A DNA stretch of 64,000 nucleotides from Hexactinellida sp. DTS-2022 (GCA_028753945.1 JAPNXP010000009.1:3720001-3784000), one strand, 5' to 3'; positions 1 through 10,670 are shown, counted from the stretch's first letter. The notes: generated by a model from the sequence alone, not told the origin. Program-made: numbers and translations.

Positions 1-480
1 ACCACCCAGTCATTTTATATAAGTAATATGACTAATCTTTGTCTTATATTCCATTATGTAATGATTTTAATTGCATGTGATTGCGGTATATTCGGTTATC
101 GATAATTTTGTACAGGACTGGTCATTTTATATGGAACCATAACCCAACCTGAAATTCAAGTTTCATATTAGTATTCTCAAAATTACATCTTGCATGTCTA
201 ATTGTTCAATATTTTTCTTATTATATATCTTGGAGTGATATCAAAATATTATTTTCCCAATCTCAAAAAAATAAATTTATATTTGGTCTCATTTGTATTC
301 CTCATTTATCATAGAAATTTGTCAACTTCATTTCAACATTTGTATCCTTAATTTCAACATTTGTATTTATGTTTTCATTTTTTTTCACATGATATATCAG
401 AATATTTAAAGTTCTTATTTAGTAATATTGTAGTAATTGGGCTTTAAATTATATGGGATAAGCTCACGGTAATACGAATT
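1..480. other. AT-rich non-coding stretch
   Basis: I see no coding potential, RNA gene or repeat structure here beyond AT-rich simple sequence. Confidence 0.5.
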
Positions 481-491
481 GGAAGGTAATA

Positions 492-648
492 CAGTAGATG
501 TCGGATATAAGCACACCGGTTATAAACACATATCGGATATAAGGACACTATGTTGGGAAACGTTTGCCATATACCCTGTATAATTTATGTCGGTTATAAG
601 CACATCAAGTGCAGTTCCCGACGATGTGCTTATAACCGGCATCCACTG
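492..648. mobile_element. Short MITE, pogo/Tc1-like
   Basis: A 157-bp inverted-repeat unit. The left end reads CAGTAGATGTCGGATATAAG and the reversed right end reads CAGTGGATGCCGGTTATAAG. The left side is preceded by TA, but no TA follows the right end. No coding capacity. The family is inferred from the CAGT termini only. Confidence 0.55.
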
Positions 649-1079
649 ACAGACAAATTTTGATAGTCCCCTGATTTAGATATTAACGAGAGTGCCTATA
701 AACGGAGGTACATCTTCTATATTACTAAGTAGAATAGAGTATAAACATTGGCTTATCGTGAATTTGAGTGAACAATTTTAACATGAAATTTTCTACTCTT
801 ATATACCAGAGTATGGAATATACAATTTTAGCACTTCCACGCTCATAATATGAGATTATTCGCGGTTTTATATTTGTCCAGGTTTTGGATTTTACGTGTC
901 TAGGAATGTCCAGTTTTTTTGGCCAATAAATGGAAAATGTCCAGGTTTTCGGTCAAAGCCATCTGGCCACTCTATATATATACAAGTTACAACTTATTAA
1001 ATATACAAGTAATATGCACGACTCAGCATGAGTATCACTCTTAGGGTTTGTCCAGTTCAGGAGTTCTGACCGGTTTTAC
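649..1079. other. Non-coding with repeated GTCCAGGTTTT motifs
   Basis: The phrase GTCCAGGTTTT recurs around 880-950, and its complement-like counterpart (GGACAAAACCTG) occurs near 1083. This suggests a decayed inverted-repeat MITE of about 220 bp. The ends could not be fixed. Confidence 0.3.
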
Positions 1080-2060
1080 CACATGGACAAAACCTGCCAA
1101 CCCTGATCTAAATTCATCATTCTGACCTTTTTCTTTTTCTTTGCCCTCGATATTTCTCTGCCTTGACTCACCGTCCAATATCGTTATCTACAACTTTTAT
1201 TATTTCACTAAGTGTGTCTATGTAAGTCCATATCATAGGATGACTAGTCTTTATTATCGGCTTAAGTTTTGCATGATAGCTCTCTGCTGAGGCATTGGAA
1301 AACATAGTAATGTCAAAAATTGAAAGTTCTTCGGGGTTAACTTGGTTTTGCAGACATTTTTTGAAATAAGTATTTAGTTTTTTTGAGTTGGAACATCTGA
1401 GGACTCTCCAAGGAAGGCATTTGAATAAAAGTGAAGGGCTTTTCAGAGGAGGTAAAGTGGTATTACCATAAGTTGTTTATTATTTTCGTCACTTCGGGGT
1501 TACTTCTAAAACTTTCACTTAGACCTAACTTCTGTGATTTAATCCATATTCGCTGAGTGAATTGAAACCAGCAACCATATAGTTTTATGTAGGATAAACT
1601 TGTTTAAGAGCATTTCTAGGAGCTGATTCCAATTTGACATAAAAAGTAGCATCAAACTGTATTGGTTACTTGTGTTAAGAATGTTCTCATTGCTTCTGAA
1701 AATAATATTGCCGCTGTTTGATTACCACATGTAACCGTAAATATGAAGTAGATTCCAAAATTTGTAGCTGACAACATATCGCAGAATTCTATAGCCGTAT
1801 CTGGAATTTTGGGATGCAACTTCCTCATTCGACCATACATTGATTATTCTACTTCGGGGAATGATATTTCGCATCCAGATGGAACGGTATTGGTTGTATC
1901 ATCAAAATCTTTCCTAAATTAGATTGAGATGTTTAGACAGTTTTTGCATTTAAGTTTGAGTTCATAAATAGCAGACTTGTATTCATTAATATTATGATTG
2001 GGTCGATTCAAGGGAATAATTTAATTCGATTCACGGTTTAGCTTGTACTTATGTTGTTTT
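1080..2060 (-). pseudogene. Decayed MULE transposase (MULE-RING family, copy A)
   Basis: Read on the minus strand, this carries colinear fragments of the same transposase as the better copy at 25587-27174. A linker with LNR..NLI.P..NHNINEYKSAIYELKLKCK near 2030-1930 is followed by the open stretch 1840-1652 (HPKIPDTAIEFCDMLSATNF), and then YHAKLKPIIKTSHPMIWTY near 1280-1200, the segment that contains the third acidic residue (E) region in other copies. Several stops and frameshifts break it. The RING tail of copy B was not found here. It is a dead fragment with no clear terminal repeats. Confidence 0.7.
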
Positions 2061-2299
2061 TCATCTTACTGACTTAAATATGGCGGTAAATATACTTCTC
2101 CATGATTTTGGACTGGAAATATTTATGCACATCTGGAGTTGCATAAATGTAATGTAATGCGCTTGAAATCTTCTAACTTGTACTCCATTCGTTTAATTAT
2201 TATAATTAAAAAGCTTGAAAACCGCGAATTTATATATAGGTGGACAAAGAGTGAATAAACAAGTTCAGATTAAACCACAATAATAAAAGGAAACCTAAA

Positions 2300-2745
2300 T
2301 ATTGTTGTCAATCCCAAACTGAGTCGATTCATCGAATGTGTCAATGAATGATAATTAACAATATTGTTTCTATGCTCAAAGTATTGATTTGAACTAACGT
2401 CAGCTCGACAGTAGTATTAATTAAAAGTCGATTCGAATCAGTTTCGGGCCTTTCGGCGCTAGCCAGCCGCCAATGGTGGGGCACAATTGCGTCACAGGTG
2501 GTCACAGACTATTAAAATTGGGGACACTTACATTAATGAGGTGGGGCACACTTAAATTCAGGTAGGGCACAGGCTCCACCCTCGCGCCGCCTCTGATTCG
2601 AACTAACACTACATGTAAAATTGATTCGAACTAACTACAGTAGTCTTGAAATCGATTCGAACTAACGACACTAGTCTTGAAAATTGATTCGAAATAATAC
2701 AGTAGTTTTGAAAATGGATTCAAACTACGGTTACTAAGTACTGTA
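2300..2745. repeat. Minisatellite, unit about 32 bp (GATTCGAACTAAC...)
   Basis: Diverged tandem units of about 32 bp share GATTCGAACTAAC followed by ACAGTAGTCTTGAAAA. At least five units can be read between 2380 and 2740, and one is interrupted by a MITE at 2439-2595. Confidence 0.7.
2439..2595. mobile_element. hAT-type MITE inside the minisatellite
   Basis: A GC-richer 157-bp insert splits a minisatellite unit. It is flanked by ATTCGAAT (2431-2438) and ATTCGAAC (2596-2603), an 8-bp near-perfect direct repeat. The right end reads CGCGCCGCCTCTG, like other hAT MITEs in the window. The terminal repeats are weak. Confidence 0.55.
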
Positions 2746-3114
2746 CTCTAATAACCGATTTTTCCTCCTATCTGATCCATTATAAATGATTCGGTTAATA
2801 CGTACTTCGGATCGAACGTACCAATTTCTATTCCCAAGTAAATAAACTGTATGTAGTTAAATTCGGTTAGTAAATACTCTAGAAAAGTATCAGCAGAACT
2901 CAGTTAGTATTTGGTTTAAGTGAGTAGGTGATAACTAAAATACTTTAATCTTATCGTTAAGTATGTTAAAGACTTGTATACCGTACATCGTACTCATATC
3001 ATTGAACAGGTCAGTATTTCGAATTATGCAATATGCATACGGATAAGACGTACCTCGGTTAATACGTACTTTTTCTTGTTTCCCTGGGTGGTACGTATTA
3101 ACCGAGTTCTACTG
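2737..3114. mobile_element. pogo/Tigger-like MITE downstream of the MTMR gene
   Basis: The right end carries CGGTTAATACGTAC motifs and ends ...GAGTTCTACTG followed by TA. A weaker inverted counterpart begins near 2737. A partial relative is at 53669-53744. It ends only about 70 bp from the stop codon of the host gene, so the 3' UTR or polyadenylation signal may lie within or beyond it. Confidence 0.5.
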
Positions 3115-3183
3115 TAGTAATGCTTAACTGAAATATGTACAATGATACTAACATTAAAGTAACAAAACACAAAGCAAATTTGG

Positions 3184-5857
3184 TTAAAAGTCATTAAATT
3201 TCCTGCATTTAGAACAAAGTAGAATATTGCCTTTGGAATAGGGTATTGAAGAATAAATAAATAAACACTTTAAGCAGTATACATCTCCACAAAGTAAACA
3301 ATGAGAACGATAACTAGCTTGATTAAATTTCCATTCTTCACAGTCACAACATATCGACTTGGATAGCGGTTGTAGATTTAATGCAGGTAAATACATTTTT
3401 GCTTTAACACGATTACAAGCAGAAACATACTTTTTATCATGTTCAAGTTCAGATATATTAGGACAATCATCACTTCGCAAATATAAATTATTATTATTAT
3501 TTTTAAGATTGGTCTCTTTAATTAGATATGATATATAATCAGCGAGAAATTCGTTTTGCAATTCCATACTGCATACTGACTCTGTAACATTTTCATTTAT
3601 TTGCTTGAAGATACTAAACTGACAATATAGTTGAATCCAAATCTTGAGCCGGCTTTGGTCTATGTGGACTCTTAATAATTCACCACTATAAGATCTAAAG
3701 TGATCAAAGACTGGATTTCTGTAAATTTCTATATGAGAATGCAAGTAACCCCAAAGTGATTGTGTACGGGATGGAAGTGAAAGTTCTATACTTTGTTTTT
3801 CACATTCAGAGATAAAAGTACCATATTTACACCTATAAACTTCTTTAGCAAATAAAATTAGGAGAGATTCCCCAAATTCAAATAGAGTAGGGTACTGCAG
3901 AGTTAGTTGCCATACAGCGTCTAAAAACTGCAGAAAAATAGGTGAATAATCTTTGAAATCCCCTCGGATATGAGCACAGCGCTTAGTGAAAGGATGTCCG
4001 AACGAAATCCAATCTTTCTCAATTAATGTCAAAAAACCATGAATAGTTCGATAAAATGGGTCTATTATTATTTGAGTCAAAGCAGCCACCTGTGACGTTC
4101 GGTCCCATCCATCTGAACAGTGTATTAGTACATTTGCTTGTTCAGTAACTAAAGCTTGGGCACAAAGCAGAGATGCCTCAAGCAGTTTTCTAATAAAAGA
4201 AAGCCATTCACAACTTTCAAGTGATTGTAGTTGTTCATTCTCTTTAAAGTCATATCTTTGAAGTACCCCTTGTAATCCTTTGAAACTCTCACGTATTACA
4301 TGAATGTTAGGCAAATTTCCCCAAATTAATTTAACATTCGAGTAAAACTCTAAATTTTCATAGCCTTTGCCGGCTGCTCTTTGTGCCATTGCATTGATGG
4401 TAGGCCGAAGGTCAACAACATACATATATTCACAGCGACTATTGCAATTTCCTATACACCGAATAAGTTCCTCATCCTGAATATTGCGCTTAGATATGAA
4501 TCTCAAGGGTTGACTGCTACGGCAGAGTGCAGTACCACAGGGTGCATACAAGTAAGTGAGGGTAGGAAGACGATTTCTAGAACGGAAAGCAGCACTTTGG
4601 TATAGTAAATTTCTTTCTATTGCTAGCTTTGGAAATGCAAGGCATCGAGGATAAGTGTCACATAACTCAAAATTCGAATTTTCGAAGGATATTAACCAAT
4701 AGTAATTAGGAAGACCCATACGTGCAAATTCTGAGTGTGCTTCATAAGTATTCCAACCCATTTTCACTGAACGAGTATCTATCTTTGATTGTGGACAATA
4801 ACTAAAAGCAGAGAGTTGCTCGATATTAAATGGGTATACAAAATGACTAAGAGTATCGAAACATGATTGGCAATCATGTTCACTTGCGAACATAAAGAGG
4901 AGTGATCGAAAATCTTTACATTTGATGGAGAGGGGAATACCCTTAGGGGTAAGTTGGAGTCGAGAAAATTCTAAAATAAAGGAATATTCAAACCATAACT
5001 CCTTAAGGTTAAATTACCCCACGGGAATGAAATCTCTTGTATTAATCTGTAATTGTTAGAAATAGATCAAGGTACGATACAAAGCAATAAACAAAAAAGA
5101 AAATGTCTCAATATATTATACTTTTTATTTTTTGTCGGTTTCAATATTTGGCTAATACAAATCTCCCATAGGGCGATTTCAAAAAGTGGTGGTCGATATT
5201 ATAGTGTAATTTGGCAATGCGGCCATCAATGTTTGTTATCAGAATCAATATTGAAAGATTATAAGCGTACGGAGTTGGTAGTCGGTTTACATTTTTGAAT
5301 TATGACTCTGAAATTATTTTTCAAACATTTTATCAAATATCTCATAAAAAACATGACCTTTTTAATGATTTCTTTAGTTCAAAAGGTCGCAACTTTTTTT
5401 ATTTAGGTCAAATCAAAATTCTAAACCAGTCACCTACAGCATATAACGATGATCTATGTGATATATCGCACATAATATGTCTTTAGCTAATAATGATCTT
5501 GAGATCGACACACTTATCAGGTGGAGTCTGAAGAAATCCCCCTATGGGACTTTTGTATTACCATAAAACTGCACGCCCCATAAAATCGAATTTATTCAAA
5601 ATAATTCGATTTCGTTTTCAGTTTCGATATAGCTATAATGTCTTCTATTATATATGTGAAAATTAAACATCTTACTTCAAAACGAAATTTATGTGTTTTT
5701 TTACATGAATCTGCCGTAATTTAACCTTAAGATTTATTGACTCGGAAAAAATAATATGACTGGTTGTAAGGAATAATCTGCCAGCAGTATACTTGATTTT
5801 GTCATATGGAGATGACAGAAGCACGTTATCAACACGTGAAATTTTAATAAACTCCAT
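3184..5857 (-). CDS. Myotubularin-type phosphoinositide 3-phosphatase, MTMR6/7/8 subfamily, two exons
   Basis: Exons 5857-5726 (44 codons) and 5001-3184 join in phase 0 to give 649 residues, close to the size of MTMR6-8. The ATG at 5857 aligns with the start of MTMR6. No ATG lies just upstream, although the frame stays open. Residues 1-110 are the PH-GRAM domain, interrupted by the intron after SINLK. The catalytic domain contains the conserved RAAGKGYEN and HCSDGWDRT (Cys339, Arg345), followed by GF..LIEKDWISFGHPF, so it should be an active PI3P / PI(3,5)P2 3-phosphatase acting on endosomal membranes. The last 55 residues hold eight cysteines spaced as in a FYVE finger (CxxC, RSHCLLCG.VYCLKC, CSKC). 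This tail occurs in invertebrate relatives but not in vertebrate MTMR6-8. The rest of the gene has no introns, which suggests heavy intron loss or a retrocopy. No promoter or polyadenylation signal was identified. Confidence 0.93.
5002..5725 (-). other. Intron of the MTMR gene with transposon-like ends (candidate introner)
   Basis: The 724-nt intron starts GTTAAATTAC and ends GTAATTTAACCTTAAG on the gene strand. CTTAAG-GTTAAATTAC across the donor and GTAATTTAAC-CTTAAG across the acceptor are perfect reverse complements (plus positions 5716-5731 and 5002-5017). CTTAAG therefore flanks both sides as a direct repeat. The insert can be read as 5008-5725 with a 6-bp CTTAAG duplication, or as 5007-5726 with a TTAA duplication. 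Either way splicing restores AATCTTAAGGAG exactly. There is no good pyrimidine tract before the acceptor. A shorter internal inverted pair (around CCCATAGGG, near 5165 and 5541) is also visible. No transposase is encoded. Confidence 0.75.
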
Positions 5858-5990
5858 ATCACTAATTCTGAACACAATGGCAATAACTTGGTTTCAAATG
5901 GAAAAGTAGTTTAAACCAAAATAATAAATGCAGGATGAAAAATTGAATTGAATTTAATTAAAAATATAAATAATTGGATTATATATTTTA
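5858..5990. other. Short upstream region of the MTMR gene
   Basis: AT-rich sequence between the MTMR start codon and a hAT MITE. It must contain at least part of the 5' UTR, but no core promoter motif stands out. Confidence 0.35.
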
Positions 5991-6145
5991 TCAAAATACT
6001 TATATGGAGCTGAGTTACTGGTAACTGAAGTAGGTTTTTATTTATGTCTAAATTTCATTTCTGAGCTTATGGGTCTTTTAGAATTGAAACACCTCCTTAT
6101 ATGGCAGTTCAGTTACCAGTAACTGAGCTCCATATAAGTAATCTG
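5991..6145 (+). mobile_element. 155-bp hAT MITE, copy 1
   Basis: Nearly identical to the 155-bp unit at 40858-41012, in the same orientation. Ends are CAAAATACTTATATGGAGCT and, reversed, CAGATTACTTATATGGAGCT. It is flanked by ATATTTTA and ATATTTCA (8 bp, one mismatch). Internally it carries GAGTTACTGGTAACTGA, itself near-palindromic. The high similarity of the two copies points to recent movement. Confidence 0.8.
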
Positions 6146-6399
6146 ATATTTCATTAGATAAAAGGAGCCTTTTCGGTATTAAGATAGTCAATCTCACCTT
6201 GAAGTGTTTTGGATTGTAAATGAAATAGGATAATTTCCTTCTGTAATTCAACCTGTGTGCCGTAAAGCTTGTGGTTCCTCAGGATATTTTCTTCGTATAT
6301 AAAATGGGAAATATGTCACATTTCTCAAATGTATTTTCAAACCGGATTAGAAATGATTGATTAATTTATTTGAATAGAATTGGTTTGACCTGATTAAAA

Positions 6400-7498
6400 C
6401 TAGCGAGCTTCGCTTGCTAGGTCGCATCGCGGCAGTACACAACCACACACCAACCGCTTCGCGGTTGGTGTGTGGTTTATACACTTCTCACATTTATAGC
6501 AAAGCTTAATTAAATAGGCCTAAAATAGACGAATTTAACAAATACAGTCGAAATCGGGGTTTTTTGCCCACTTAAATGCACGGAAAAAGAGGCAAAAAAC
6601 CCGTATTTAACATTATACAGTGCTATGAGGTTATGAATAAACAAGAAGCAAGGAGGCAAAATAACCCGATTTCGACTGTATTAGTGATTACGTCATCAAG
6701 CAATAATGAGTAAGCATATTGGCAATCTGGTGTGACCAACGCGTCCGCATCAATTAATGTACATGTTCTATTAAATTTTCAGATTTTTATCTCTTATTAG
6801 AGGGTCCGAAATATGTGTCATTAAAAGTTACTTTTCAGAGTTCTCGAAATGTGAAATGACGTCATAACTTGGCGAGGTGTCAGAAATTTTGAGTGGAATC
6901 CTCAACTAGGTTGGCGGGGGCCAAAGTTTAAACCTATATGCCAAAAATTAGATTTGGAAACCGTCCAGTTTCTTCAATCAACTCGGAACATACAAACAAA
7001 TATATATATACTATATCACATATATATATGTTATGTCGATTTTGTCAAATGTTGATTTTACAAAATCAACATGTCGATTTTACAAAATCAACATGAATCA
7101 ACGGATTTAAAACAAGTGTTCGACTTTGGCTATATTACTCGGATAAGCCTAGGTTTTACTGCATTTTGTTCAGAATTCGCTTCATCCAAGTATATACCAA
7201 CTTGTATGAAGGAATTTTTAACAAAAATGAATTTTTACTAGAATGAAAAAATATTCCAGGGTGATTTTGCAAAATCAACGAATATAATATGTCGATTTTA
7301 TAAAATCAAAAATTTTATTAGTTGATTTTGTAAATCAACATTTTTGCAAATTAAACTTAAGTTTGTATGTTGATTTTACAAAATCGACATTTTGCATGTT
7401 GATTTTGTAAAATCGACTATTTGACAAAATCGAAATAACATATACATATGTATTATGTACATACATACATAGTAAAGGTTTGTGTTCTAATAATATGA
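6400..7498 (-). mobile_element. Non-autonomous Helitron, copy A
   Basis: The 3' end on the minus strand is a short hairpin closing in ...CTAG at 6400, with a longer CCAACCGC/GCGGTTGG palindrome just inside (about 6440-6476). The 5' end at 7498 reads TCATATTATTAGAACACAAA, a diverged form of the TCTATACTATTAAAACACAA end of copies B and C. The body shares GATGCGGACACGTTGGTC and GACGTCATAACTTG blocks with the other copies. It encodes no Rep/helicase. A repeat cluster sits inside at 7030-7440. Confidence 0.75.
7030..7440. repeat. Cluster of GTTGATTTTACAAAATCAAC palindromes
   Basis: At least eight copies or half-copies of a GTTGATTTTgtAAAATCAAC-type palindrome or its TCGATTTTACAAAATC variants lie in both orientations inside Helitron copy A. 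The cluster is absent from copies B and C, so it is either an insertion or a local amplification. Confidence 0.65.
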
Positions 7499-7499
7499 T

Positions 7500-7640
7500 T
7501 TGTGCTGAAATGAATATAGCAAATTACCGAATATTCGTTATAATTGATTGAACGATATTCGTTCGTTTCCAAACTAATATTCGTTTGAACGAAAATTAGA
7601 TTGAAATGGATTTTCGTTGACAAAAACTTGATTTTTGTTT
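7500..7640. repeat. CGAATATTCGTT-rich repeat fragment
   Basis: Repeats of ATATTCGTTCG and TATTCGTTTGAACGAA resemble the body of the hAT MITE at 44959-45637. Ends were not resolved. Confidence 0.35.
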
Positions 7641-8300
7641 AGATTGAGAGATAGTAAATATAAATTCAAACCTAAACTAGCTGAGTAATAACTAACTTGT
7701 GTCTTAAACACTTTGTAATAGCTGTTTGCCTTATATAGTCTACAGTCAAAAGTATTCGACCACCAATTTCATAACCATCCATTGTCCATATAATCTGTCT
7801 TACCAGTACATTTATGTAATTCAAATATTCCAAATCTCTGAATAACAAGTCTGGCATACACTCTCAAAATAAAAATTTGAATATTTTATGATTTCCATTT
7901 GGGAAATTTTTTCCTAAAAATCGAGATAATTAACTCATTAAATCTGACACCCCAATTATCAGTAAGTTGCACCAGTCACACCAATTTAAACCGTTCATTT
8001 GAATTCTACGTCCCAAATTGTCTTAGAATACAAGTTTGGCATTTATTTACTTCCAGTAAACCTCTGCAATATACATTTGTTCACGGATGGATATTGAGAC
8101 ATTTTTCCAATGTAATTTTACTGCGGTTCATGTTGCACATATCCTGCAAGTGGTACTGGTACAATATATTCGATATGATATATATTATCCCTTAAACGAT
8201 CTATCTGAAATTACAATTTAAAGGTAATTTTGGTGCTTATGTTTTTAGGGTTATTTCTGATATATTTCCATGCGTGGACACCCTTAAAAAAAGATGGGAA
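7641..8300. other. Unassigned stretch with short open frames
   Basis: Two short open frames are present: minus 7857-7672 (61 residues, containing WTMDGYEIGGRILLTVDYIR) and plus 7899-8195 (98 residues). Neither is recognised. A motif resembling the P-type TIR (GCCTTATATAGTCTAC, near 7729-7744) is present, so part of this may be a decayed P-element end. No function is proposed. Confidence 0.25.
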
Positions 8301-8307
8301 ACACTGA

Positions 8308-8640
8308 TCTATATACGTATATATAAAAGACAATGTCTATCTGTCTGTCCTCACATCTCTGAGATGCCTGAACCGATCTGTACCAAATTTTGCATATTAT
8401 CTAGGAATTACCTGACCACTTCAGATAAGGATTTTTTAGAAAAATATTCAGATCTTCCATCCCCAAGGTGACAAAACCTTTAACCAATTAAATATCGAGG
8501 GTTGTCCCAGTATGGATTAGCATCTAGGATTCAATTAGTATAAAAGGATTTTTATGTCTCTATCAATTGTTAAGTGTGCATTATAGAATTGTTGCAGTCA
8601 GAAGCCGTTTCCAGTTGAAACGGCTTCTGACTGCAACATA
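8308..8640 (+). mobile_element. Helitron-like or other non-autonomous element
   Basis: It begins with A|TCTATATACGTATATATAAAA followed by GACAATGTCTATCTGTCTGTC, a type of sequence often seen at Helitron 5' ends. A perfect hairpin lies at 8591-8637, but no clear CTRR terminus follows it, so the 3' boundary and the family are uncertain. Confidence 0.4.
8591..8637. repeat. Perfect 21-bp hairpin
   Basis: The arms 8591-8611 and 8617-8637 are exact reverse complements (GTTGCAGTCAGAAGCCGTTTC reversed), with a 5-nt loop CAGTT. It could be a terminal hairpin of a mobile element. The loop is short for a miRNA precursor. Confidence 0.85.
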
Positions 8641-8819
8641 TATATTTTGATTAAAACTACAATGCTTAATATCTGGTTTAGAAAAATAGTTAAAACGAGA
8701 TTTGGCTTATTTGCATGGGATTTTTTAAATATACCGACTACATATAAGGATGCTCTTTTTATTAATCATGCGTAATTATTTATTTATATGCTAGATCTTC
8801 ACACACTATAAACATTTTC

Positions 8820-9453
8820 GTTTGTGCTAAACACACAAACAACTGATGAAATCATTGACACACAAACTTATCTTGACATTGATGGCCAAACGAAGATACT
8901 ACCAATAACAGCTACATTGAAGAAAGCTGCAGTACCTAAATACCTCCCTGGTGGCCCTGATCGTCTTAATGATCACACATTATCAAGTATCAGCGTCTTG
9001 ATTGAGACAAAAGGAGCATGATTTACAGATTCCAGTATATCAAGTTGTGCTTAATGTAAAAGTTTTGTATTTTAACATGTTGTATGTTATTGTATATGGA
9101 CAATGAATCAGAGTTGACTGTTCTATTAAGGAAATTGTCTAAAATCTCAGATTTGACCCCGATTGTTGTTCAATCTCACTGAAAATGGAAATTAAAGACC
9201 CGGATATTAACTTTTGCCTTGATTGTCCTTTTTCGATCGTGGCTGCTTAAATGGCCCTTCCAATCACGTGCTAAATGTGGTGTTTACACCTTGGAAATTG
9301 TTTACAATTATGTTTTCAATCGGATTCAAGCAATTCCCTCTCCTGAAACTCGATAGTGAAAAGTGCGAAGACTTCGTTGATGAGTGTATAGATTGCTTTA
9401 ATCCAGAAGGAAAATCAATTTATTACTTTAACAACAAGCCAATTGTTACTTAA
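8820..9453 (+). pseudogene. Internally deleted P-type (THAP) transposase remnant
   Basis: The frame 8824-9021 resembles the segment just after the THAP domain in the copy at 46224 (IDGQTKILP...LKKAAVPKYLPGGP versus GDGTFTEIP...LRDGAVPCLLPGCP). The next frame, 9223-9453, matches the far C-terminal part (FFDRGCLNGPSNHVLNVV..PWKLF versus LTDRGGLKYPSEPVLTSVITLWK). About 2 kb of central coding sequence is missing between them, the usual anatomy of internally deleted P-like elements. Terminal repeats were not located. Confidence 0.6.
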
Positions 9454-10320
9454 CAGCAACAAGGCAAAGAACCATATTATTCCTACTACCTGCCCCAAAG
9501 AAACTCATAAGAAATTCCTCTAAATATTTGCTTAGTTTTCATAAATTCTACTATCTAGTTTGCATGTAATAATATACTTGAGCTTGAATTTATGTTGGGA
9601 GACAACTATGAACCATATATTATACTACTTTGATATGTGTAGTTTATATAATGAGTCTAGTATTAATCAGATAATTGGTTACAGTTAGAAAATATACCTC
9701 CTTTATCTTATCCCTGGTCCAAAGCAGTGAAATGACCTTTATGTAGTAGGCTTTGAGTAGAGTTAAATTAGGACTAATAGAACTTGCCCCAAATTGAGTA
9801 AATAGCTAAAATTTCTTTTTGCTAGTACACAGTGACAGGATTACAGTCATTAGGCCAAACTATTGTGGTAATAGATTTCCTATTCATTGTTATTTTCGGA
9901 ATATACACCCTTTAAAACTAGGATAGCTGTGAAATCTACTCAATGAGTTGATTTGACTTCGAGTTTCAACATGTTGAAAGTAATATTTTTCTATATTTAG
10001 AAAAACACTGTTTGAATCACTTTTACTAGCTACTAAATATAACCTTTTAGTCTTCTCACTGTAGGCTCTTGAGAAGCATATAAATTTACCAGCTTGTTCT
10101 AAAAGAAGTAAAATAGATTTGTGCTACCTTTCTGTTTATATATTTCCAATTTATTCTATCATTTTACACAGTCTTCTCTGTGGTGACGAAAATTTATTAT
10201 TAGAATCCAGGTATGTTACTTTAAACAATAGCAGCTTTTGAAACCCTTCCAGACCCATATAGTGACTACTTATTTTTCATTCTACATATACCTAAGTTTA
10301 ATTTTGGTACCAAATTATAG
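9454..10320. other. Non-coding stretch
   Basis: AT-rich sequence without recognisable genes or well-defined repeats. Confidence 0.45.
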
Positions 10321-10670
10321 GGTCGTGAGGTGGCGCACATAGTTTTTCCCAGGTTTATCTGTCAAATTTTATAATATTCGGACAAAATTAGAAATGCCCC
10401 TTTTTTAACCAGATCTATTATGTTAAAAAGAAGGACTTTTTCATATTCCGGCACTTTTTTAAATTAATATTGTTATTGTACCTGTATTATGAGATACAAT
10501 TATGTATTATAAGATATTTTGGCCATATTTATAGCTTTTGCTAATTTAACAATTTAAATAAGGACAATAAGAAATATAGAAGGACAAAAAAAGGATGCAA
10601 AAAATAGAAGGCAATTAGTCTAAAAGAAAGGACTGTCCTTCCAAAAGAAGGACATTGGTCACCCTTGGTT
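10321..10670. repeat. Probable decayed MITE with AGAAGGAC motifs
   Basis: Repeated AGAAGGAC / GTCCTTCTTT motifs cluster near 10425-10660, and the right edge (GGACATTGGTCACCCTTGG) resembles a hAT MITE end. The left end is unclear. Confidence 0.35.

Noticed and set aside
4381-4605. Plus-strand open frame of 74 codons
   Set aside because: It lies antisense within the MTMR catalytic exon and is a shadow of that gene.
8591-8637. miRNA precursor
   Set aside because: The stem is perfect and only 21 bp with a 5-nt loop, too short for a canonical precursor. Kept only as a hairpin.
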